A DNA stretch of 9,886 bases. Origin: Clostridium sp. CAG:967. GTDB lineage: Bacteria; Cyanobacteriota; Vampirovibrionia; Gastranaerophilales; Gastranaerophilaceae. Of the stretch, positions 6,112-9,886 are shown one piece after another. The DNA lies in NCBI GenBank assembly GCA_000433095.1, contig HF991472.1:106746-116631 (forward strand). Reading direction: 5' to 3'. The notes below the pieces were generated by a model. The model was not told the DNA's origin, made no database searches, and saw nothing but the letters and a program-made list of their open reading frames with translations. How positions within the stretch are numbered: the stretch's first letter is position 1; each line of letters starts with the position of its first letter. A program made the translations under genes and the position numbers.

Positions 6112-6471
6112 TTATTTTTGAAATTCTTCAACAAAAGCTTTTCCGACAGCAAGAGCTCTTAATTCAGGATTTTCCAGACCTGCTGCTTGAAATCTTTTTT
6201 CAGCAAGTTCGGCAACATCCATAGCTTGTTTAGCAAGTTCCGGATTAGCAGCAAAAACCTTAATATCATTTTCAAGGTTATCCACTTTTACAGCAGAACG
6301 ATCTGCGGGGTTTTCCGGAATTTCTTTAATCTCTTTAGCCTGAACTTCTGCATTAGCAGCCGTTCTTGCATCTTGAACAGCTTCTGTTTTTACCTGTTCA
6401 ACTTTTTGAGCCTGTGCTTGTGTTTGTTGCGGAATGCTTTGACCTTGCGAGTTTTTAGGGATTTCGTTCAT
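6112..6471 (-). CDS. Gln/Ala-rich hydrophilic protein of unknown function, 119 aa
   Basis: I do not recognise this protein. The first half (to about residue 60) is low-complexity, rich in Gln, Ala, Lys and Glu and likely disordered; the second half is a run of predicted amphipathic helices containing NPELAKQAMDVAELAEKRF and NPELRALAVGKAFVEEF, a repeated NPEL element. There is no signal peptide, membrane segment or cysteine. ATG 6471 is preferred to GTG 6477 because AGAGGA lies seven bases before it. A 7-bp hairpin lies in the leader. The C-terminal repeat could be a protein-binding module, but nothing in the neighbourhood indicates a role. Confidence 0.7.
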   Translation of the reverse strand: MNEIPKNSQGQSIPQQTQAQAQKVEQVKTEAVQDARTAANAEVQAKEIKEIPENPADRSAVKVDNLENDIKVFAANPELAKQAMDVAELAEKRFQAAGLENPELRALAVGKAFVEEFQK

Positions 6472-6497
6472 AGTCACATCCTCTTTTCTTTTTCGGG

Positions 6498-6518
6498 GTT
6501 ACGGCAACTAACCATAAC
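6498..6518 (-). promoter_or_regulatory. Leader hairpin upstream of the 119-aa gene
   Basis: On the minus strand, GTTATGG and CCGTAAC form a 7-bp stem with one G-U pair and a 7-base loop, 26 bases before ATG 6471. The ribosome-binding site is outside the stem. It matches no riboswitch class I know. Confidence 0.3.
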
Positions 6519-6625
6519 TTTTATTTGTATAACTCTATATTCTCGTTTTATGCTTTAAAACACAAAATCATTTTTTTTTGCTAGTTTGTTAAAAAAAAAT
6601 TACAAAAATTAATATATAACCTTTC

Positions 6626-6695
6626 TTTACAAACTTTTTATGCTATATTTATAAATAATAACACATTTTGTATAAATATATATACATTATATAAA
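6626..6695 (+). promoter_or_regulatory. Promoter region of the pseudokinase-ABC operon
   Basis: Two overlapping candidates fit: TTTACA (6626-6631) with TATAAA (6650-6655) at 18 bases, and TTGTAT (6668-6673) with TATAAA (6690-6695) at 16 bases. The latter would give a leader of about 23 bases with AGGGA (6709-6713) twelve bases before the ATG. The rest of the 6472-6725 spacer is AT-rich and holds no other gene I can support. Confidence 0.4.
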
Positions 6696-6725
6696 GTATA
6701 CAACATTAAGGGAAGTAATGCAATA

Positions 6726-7850
6726 ATGAATTTTACTAATATTTTTAGTAACATAAATCCTAAAGAAGTTCTACAAAACCTTCCTGATGCAGTTTTCGTC
6801 ATTGAAGCAGACGGTAAAATTGTTTGGGTGAATGATAAAACCTCTATAATTTTTGAGGCAAAAGCAAGCTTGTTAAAAGGCTTATATTTTGATGAAGTCG
6901 TTGCCAACGGGCTCGCTCTTGCAGAACAGTCGTATTCAAGAAGAAATTCTGTTGTAACAGGTGCTTTTACCCCCGAAGGTAAAGAATTTTTTATTGAAAT
7001 GAATGTTAAAAAATTCGTAGAACAGTATTTTATTACTATCCGTGATGTTACGGCTATGACAAATGTCCTTACTATTGCTGAAAGAACAGGACGTTTGAAT
7101 AAAGAAAAAAATGTAATGTTTGTTAAACTGTCCAATGAAATTAAATCTCCGATACAGTCAATTATGGGCTTTTCACAGGCGTTAATTGACGGTCTTGGAG
7201 GCGAGATTACAGAAAAACAAAACAAATATGTGAAAATTATTAATAAAAACGCTACGGAATTATTATATTTTATGGATAAATTCCTTGAGTTTGCACAGGC
7301 TGAATCATCATTATTTTCAACCGAATACCAAACTTTTGACCTTATTAACGCTATTCAGCTTGTCTTAAAAAATAATGAAAATGCAATTAACGAAAAAAAT
7401 CTTACAATAAATATTGATTTTGAAGATCTTTGCAAGAAAACCATATACAGTGATGAAACCGCAGTTAAACGAATTTTGCAAAACGTTCTTGAAACATCAA
7501 TCAAATTAACCGATGTGGGCAGTATTACCATAAAAGCAGACAACCCTGAAATGGAATTGGTTGAAAAATGCGGAGTAAAAATAGTATCTCCAGCTCAAAG
7601 CCAATCATATATCAGAATTGCAGTTACCGATACAGGTATGGGACTGGCTGAGTCTGAAATAGAAGGTATATTTGAACCTTATACACAGTTAGACAAATCC
7701 AATAAAAAAACTATTGTAAGATCAATTACACTCGGAATTGCTTATACAATTGTCAAACGTATGGGCGGAGCTATTTGGGTTGATTCGGAAGTTATGAAAG
7801 GCTCTACTTTCTATATTATTTTACCTGTAGAAAAGGATGCAAACGCTTAA
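6726..7850 (+). CDS. PAS-domain histidine-kinase-like protein with degenerate catalytic motifs (probable pseudokinase)
   Basis: The layout is that of a soluble sensor kinase: a PAS domain (about residues 12-110, with LPDAVFVIEADGKIVWVN), a dimerisation helix pair (about 125-195) and a HATPase domain (about 235-370). The H-box reads LSNEIKSPIQSIMGF, so the phosphoacceptor His is replaced by Asn137 (codon 7134-7136). In the N-box, RILQNVLETSIKLT has Thr257 where the metal-binding Asn normally sits. The G1 box (D302-T-G-M-G) and F-box (IFEPYTQLD) survive, but the GLGL glycines of G2 are replaced (S-I-T-L, 333-336). No membrane segment is present. It probably cannot autophosphorylate and may act as a ligand-responsive scaffold; this is inference. 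The stop overlaps the next gene's ATG by one base. No response regulator is nearby. Confidence 0.85.
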   Translation: MNFTNIFSNINPKEVLQNLPDAVFVIEADGKIVWVNDKTSIIFEAKASLLKGLYFDEVVANGLALAEQSYSRRNSVVTGAFTPEGKEFFIEMNVKKFVEQYFITIRDVTAMTNVLTIAERTGRLNKEKNVMFVKLSNEIKSPIQSIMGFSQALIDGLGGEITEKQNKYVKIINKNATELLYFMDKFLEFAQAESSLFSTEYQTFDLINAIQLVLKNNENAINEKNLTINIDFEDLCKKTIYSDETAVKRILQNVLETSIKLTDVGSITIKADNPEMELVEKCGVKIVSPAQSQSYIRIAVTDTGMGLAESEIEGIFEPYTQLDKSNKKTIVRSITLGIAYTIVKRMGGAIWVDSEVMKGSTFYIILPVEKDANA

Positions 7851-8851
7851 TGAGCAGTGTTGTTTTAAAAAACGTTACTAAAATTTATGATAAAAAAAAG
7901 GTTATTGATGATGTTGACTTAACAATTGAGGACAAAGAATTTATTGTCCTTGTCGGTGCATCAGGCTGCGGTAAATCAACTCTTTTAAGGATGATTGCAG
8001 GTTTGGAAGATATCACGGGCGGTGAAATTTTTATCGGCGACAAAAAAGTTAACGATGTTCAGCCCAAAGACCGTGATATTGCCTTTGTGTTCCAAAGCTA
8101 TGCCCTATATCCGCATATGACAGTCAGAGAAAATATTGCCTTCGGACTTAAAATGCGCAAAATCGACAAAGCAACAATTGAGAAAAAAGTACGGGAAGCT
8201 GCTGAAATTTTGGATTTAGGCGAATATTTGGACAGAAAACCTAAACAGCTTTCTGGCGGTCAAAGACAGCGTGTGGCTTTGGGGCGTGCGATTGTCAGAA
8301 ACCCAAAAGTGTTTTTAATGGATGAACCGTTATCCAATCTTGATGCTAAATTGCGTGTTCAAATGCGTTCTGAAATAAAAAAACTTCACGAAAAATTGCA
8401 GACAACATTTATCTACGTAACCCACGACCAAACAGAAGCATTAACAATGGGGGACAGAATTGTTGTTCTTGACAAGGGCAAAATTCAGCAGGTTGACAGC
8501 CCCGAAGAAATTTATAATAACCCTGCAAATACTTTTGTTGCAGGCTTTGTGGGTTCACCTCAAATGAATTTTATAGACAGCAAAGATTTTCCTTACGAAA
8601 CAAACGGAGATGTTTTAATCGGCATAAGACCGGAAAAAATGATTTGCGGCGGAAATATTAAATTGACTGTAAATGTTGAAATCTCAGAACTTTTAGGAAG
8701 TGAAAAAATCGCCTACTTTAATATAGGCGATAAAAAATGTTCTGCTAAACTTCCGGCTGATTATAATATTGGAAAAACTCTTGAATTAAGTATAAATCCT
8801 GAAGATTTATATTTTTTCAATAAAGAAGACGGTAAGAGAATTTATAAATAA
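7850..8851 (+). CDS. ABC transporter ATPase of the MalK/UgpC/MsmX (carbohydrate) type
   Basis: This cytoplasmic ATPase would power an ABC importer, most likely for sugars or glycerol phosphate. The nucleotide-binding domain is intact: Walker A GASGCGKST (36-44), Q-loop Q82 in VFQSYALYPHM, signature LSGGQ (134-138), Walker B VFLMDEP (154-160), D-loop SNLDAK and switch H192. A regulatory OB-type (TOBE) domain follows from about 235, with GIRPE (258-262). At 333 aa it is shorter than most MalK/UgpC proteins (about 360-370), owing to a smaller C-terminal domain. The start overlaps the preceding stop (TAATG), with AAGGA twelve bases ahead, indicating translational coupling. No permease or binding-protein gene adjoins it, so it may serve unlinked permeases as MsmX does. 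The exact substrate cannot be read from sequence. Confidence 0.92.
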   Translation: MSSVVLKNVTKIYDKKKVIDDVDLTIEDKEFIVLVGASGCGKSTLLRMIAGLEDITGGEIFIGDKKVNDVQPKDRDIAFVFQSYALYPHMTVRENIAFGLKMRKIDKATIEKKVREAAEILDLGEYLDRKPKQLSGGQRQRVALGRAIVRNPKVFLMDEPLSNLDAKLRVQMRSEIKKLHEKLQTTFIYVTHDQTEALTMGDRIVVLDKGKIQQVDSPEEIYNNPANTFVAGFVGSPQMNFIDSKDFPYETNGDVLIGIRPEKMICGGNIKLTVNVEISELLGSEKIAYFNIGDKKCSAKLPADYNIGKTLELSINPEDLYFFNKEDGKRIYK

Positions 8852-9015
8852 TTATCATCGTTATTTCTGCAATCTTCTTCCACCCAGACTATCGTAATAT
8901 TAACAGGCTGAGCAAACGGATTTGACATACGTATACCGGAAAATGTGTTTTGCGCTATAGAATCGTAAAACTTAATTTTTTCAGATAATTTTTTAGTATA
9001 ATCTAACAAGTTCAT
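8842..9015 (-). CDS. Small protein of unknown function, 57 aa
   Basis: An open frame of 57 codons begins at ATG 9015 with GGGAA seven bases upstream and ends at TAA 8844-8842, overlapping the end of the converging ABC ATPase gene by 10 bases. The peptide has an amphipathic N-terminal helix (MNLLDYTKKLSEKIKFYDSI), a middle containing RMSNPFAQPVNITIVWVEED, and an acidic, Asn-rich tail. No family is recognised. It has no signal peptide. It fills most of the 317-base spacer between the ATPase and rubrerythrin. Support comes from the ribosome-binding site, balanced composition and protein-like hydrophobic pattern; a promoter is not clear. Confidence 0.6.
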   Translation of the reverse strand: MNLLDYTKKLSEKIKFYDSIAQNTFSGIRMSNPFAQPVNITIVWVEEDCRNNDDNYL

Positions 9016-9044
9016 ATTTCAATTCCCTACTACTACATAATCTA

Positions 9045-9072
9045 TTATTATGTTTTTTGCGCTTACTATAAT
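9045..9072 (+). promoter_or_regulatory. Possible rubrerythrin promoter
   Basis: A perfect TATAAT (9067-9072) with a weak TTATTA (9045-9050) at 16 bases would give a leader of about 90 bases. Other AT-rich hexamers (TATACA at 9109-9114) are alternatives. Confidence 0.35.
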
Positions 9073-9132
9073 CCGAGTAAAGTAGTATATTTAAAAAATT
9101 TTAATAGTTATACAGGCTAATATCTAAAGTCC

Positions 9133-9168
9133 ATAATCCTCCATAAAATAGCTTAAAAAGGAGGTTAT
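9133..9168 (+). promoter_or_regulatory. Leader hairpin covering the rubrerythrin ribosome-binding site
   Basis: CCTCC (9138-9142) pairs with GGAGG of the ribosome-binding site (9160-9164), and ATAA (9133-9136) pairs with TTAT (9165-9168), with one bulged T at 9137 and a 17-base loop. The nine pairs end at the base before the ATG. This would hide the ribosome-binding site until the stem opens or another factor competes. Confidence 0.4.
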
Positions 9169-9747
9169 ATGTCAGAAAATAAATTAAGAGGCACAAAAAC
9201 GGAACAAAATCTTATAAACGCATTTGCAGGAGAATCCCAGGCAAGAAACAGATACACTTATTTTGCAAAACAGGCTAAAAAAGACGGTTACGAACAGATT
9301 GCTGCAATATTTCTCGAAACCGCAGAAAATGAGAAAGAACACGCAAAACTTTTTTATGAATTTATAGGTGATACAAAAGGTCATGTTGACGGCAGCTATC
9401 CGTTTGAATTCGGCACTACTGAAGAAAACCTTGAAAGTGCTGCTGCAGGTGAAAATGAAGAGTGGTCAAAACTTTATGCAGAAGGCGAAAGAATTGCAAG
9501 AGAAGAAGGTTTTGAAGATGTTGCAAATACTTTTCATTATGTAATTGATGCTGAAAAACACCACGAAAGAAGATATCTAAAACTTTTAGAAAACGTTAAA
9601 AACAAAACAGTTTTCAGTAAAGATTACGAAACAGACTGGATGTGCAGAGAATGCGGCTACATTCATCACGGTAAATCAGCTCCGCAGAAATGCCCTAACT
9701 GCCACCATCCTCAAAGCTATTTTCAGGTGCTTTGTGAGAATTATTAA
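9169..9747 (+). CDS. rbr: Rubrerythrin (diiron peroxidase with rubredoxin domain)
   Basis: Rubrerythrin reduces hydrogen peroxide to water in anaerobes, using electrons passed through its rubredoxin iron site. The 192-aa protein has the ferritin-like four-helix domain first, with diiron ligands E22 (GESQAR), E55 and H58 (ENEKEH), E95 and E98 (GENEEW), and E129 and H132 (DAEKHH). A C-terminal rubredoxin domain binds iron through C159/C162 (CRECGY) and C175/C178 (CPNC). Domain order and length are those of classical rubrerythrin, and it is cytosolic. The start has a perfect AAGGAGG (9158-9164) only four bases away, inside a possible hairpin. It appears to be a single-gene unit. It supports an anaerobic or microaerobic lifestyle. 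Confidence 0.97.
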   Translation: MSENKLRGTKTEQNLINAFAGESQARNRYTYFAKQAKKDGYEQIAAIFLETAENEKEHAKLFYEFIGDTKGHVDGSYPFEFGTTEENLESAAAGENEEWSKLYAEGERIAREEGFEDVANTFHYVIDAEKHHERRYLKLLENVKNKTVFSKDYETDWMCRECGYIHHGKSAPQKCPNCHHPQSYFQVLCENY

Positions 9748-9751
9748 TATT

Positions 9752-9780
9752 GTAACATTTTACCAAAATCCTTTTTTTTT
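9752..9780 (+). terminator. Weak terminator after rubrerythrin
   Basis: A nine-T run (9772-9780) follows short AT-rich stems (GTAA/TTAC at 9752-9763 or ATTTT/AAAAT at 9757-9769). The stems are weak, so only partial termination is expected. Confidence 0.3.
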
Positions 9781-9794
9781 AGCGATATTAATCG

Positions 9795-9800
9795 TATAAT
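9795..9800 (+). promoter_or_regulatory. -10 box directly upstream of the right-edge gene
   Basis: A perfect TATAAT ends ten bases before ATG 9811; the -35 region is only a T-run. Transcription would begin two to four bases before the ATG. Confidence 0.45.
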
Positions 9801-9810
9801 CTAATTGGAT

Positions 9811-9886
9811 ATGGGTAGGAATTTAAAACTTTTAATAACTATATTTTCATTAACGGTTTTGTACGGGACTTACTATTGGGGAATTC
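9811..9886 (+). CDS. N-terminal fragment of an exported or membrane-anchored protein (runs off the right edge)
   Basis: The frame opens at ATG 9811 and stays open to the window edge for 25 codons. The peptide begins MGRNLKLLITIFSLTVLYG, with two basic residues (R3, K6) then a hydrophobic run, which looks like a signal peptide or membrane anchor. No Shine-Dalgarno sequence precedes the ATG, but a perfect TATAAT ends ten bases upstream, suggesting a leaderless or nearly leaderless message. The family cannot be assigned from this much sequence. Confidence 0.55.
   Translation, partial: MGRNLKLLITIFSLTVLYGTYYWGI

Noticed and set aside
6498..6518. preQ1-type riboswitch before the 119-aa gene
   Set aside because: A short hairpin and A-rich tail are present, but the tail lacks the sequence needed to pair with the loop, and the gene is not queuosine-related.
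6638..7225. A 195-codon minus-strand frame over the PAS kinase gene
   Set aside because: It is antisense to a clear PAS/kinase-like protein; length reflects codon shadowing in AT-rich DNA.
1..9886. CRISPR arrays, tRNA or rRNA genes, insertion sequences
   Set aside because: No regularly spaced repeats, no tRNA- or rRNA-like segments and no transposase or terminal inverted repeats were seen.

Overview
The window is an AT-rich (by eye about one-third G+C) bacterial chromosome segment. Two genes encode prepilins with a type IV/type II-like N-terminus; the downstream one carries FTLAEVLITLGIIGVVAAMT, and both share a C-terminal D-x-N-G...PN-x-x-GRD motif. In my experience this style of pseudopilin is abundant in gut Cyanobacteria relatives (Melainabacteria, Gastranaerophilales). 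With the rubrerythrin, this suggests an anaerobic, host-associated member of that group. The assignment is an inference and no rRNA is present to confirm it. Several promoters fit a classical sigma70 pattern (TTGAAA-17-TATAAT, TTTACA-17-TATAAT, TTGACT-16-TAAAAT).

Layout. Bases 1-1000: the start of an unknown minus-strand gene with a strong promoter, then a minus-strand prepilin followed by a terminator. Bases 1038-3548: a plus-strand biotin operon, bioF-bioG-bioC, with overlapping genes. BioC methylates malonyl-ACP to disguise it as a fatty-acid primer, BioG removes the methyl ester from pimeloyl-ACP, and BioF condenses pimeloyl-ACP with alanine. bioA, bioD and bioB are not here. Bases 3657-5096: an unrecognised 214-aa protein with a TTG start, then a second prepilin. 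The prepilin's strong ribosome-binding site and ATG are separated from its body by ten consecutive C residues, leaving the body out of frame. Bases 5100-5589: an 83-aa minus-strand gene and a structured spacer with opposed hairpins that may encode a small RNA. Bases 5608-6471: aroQ (type II 3-dehydroquinate dehydratase) converging on a Gln/Ala-rich small protein. Bases 6726-8851: a two-gene operon of a PAS histidine-kinase-like protein lacking its phosphoacceptor histidine and a MalK/MsmX-type ABC ATPase. Bases 8842-9015: a 57-aa minus-strand gene. Bases 9169-9747: rubrerythrin, preceded by a hairpin that would cover its ribosome-binding site. From 9811: the start of a membrane-anchored or exported protein.

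The most interesting points are the poly-C tract, which makes the second prepilin a candidate phase-variable surface gene; the degenerate kinase coupled to an ABC ATPase with no transporter partners; the candidate small RNA with an anti-Shine-Dalgarno stretch; and two genes (bioF and the last one) whose -10 boxes lie so close to the ATG that leaderless mRNAs are likely.
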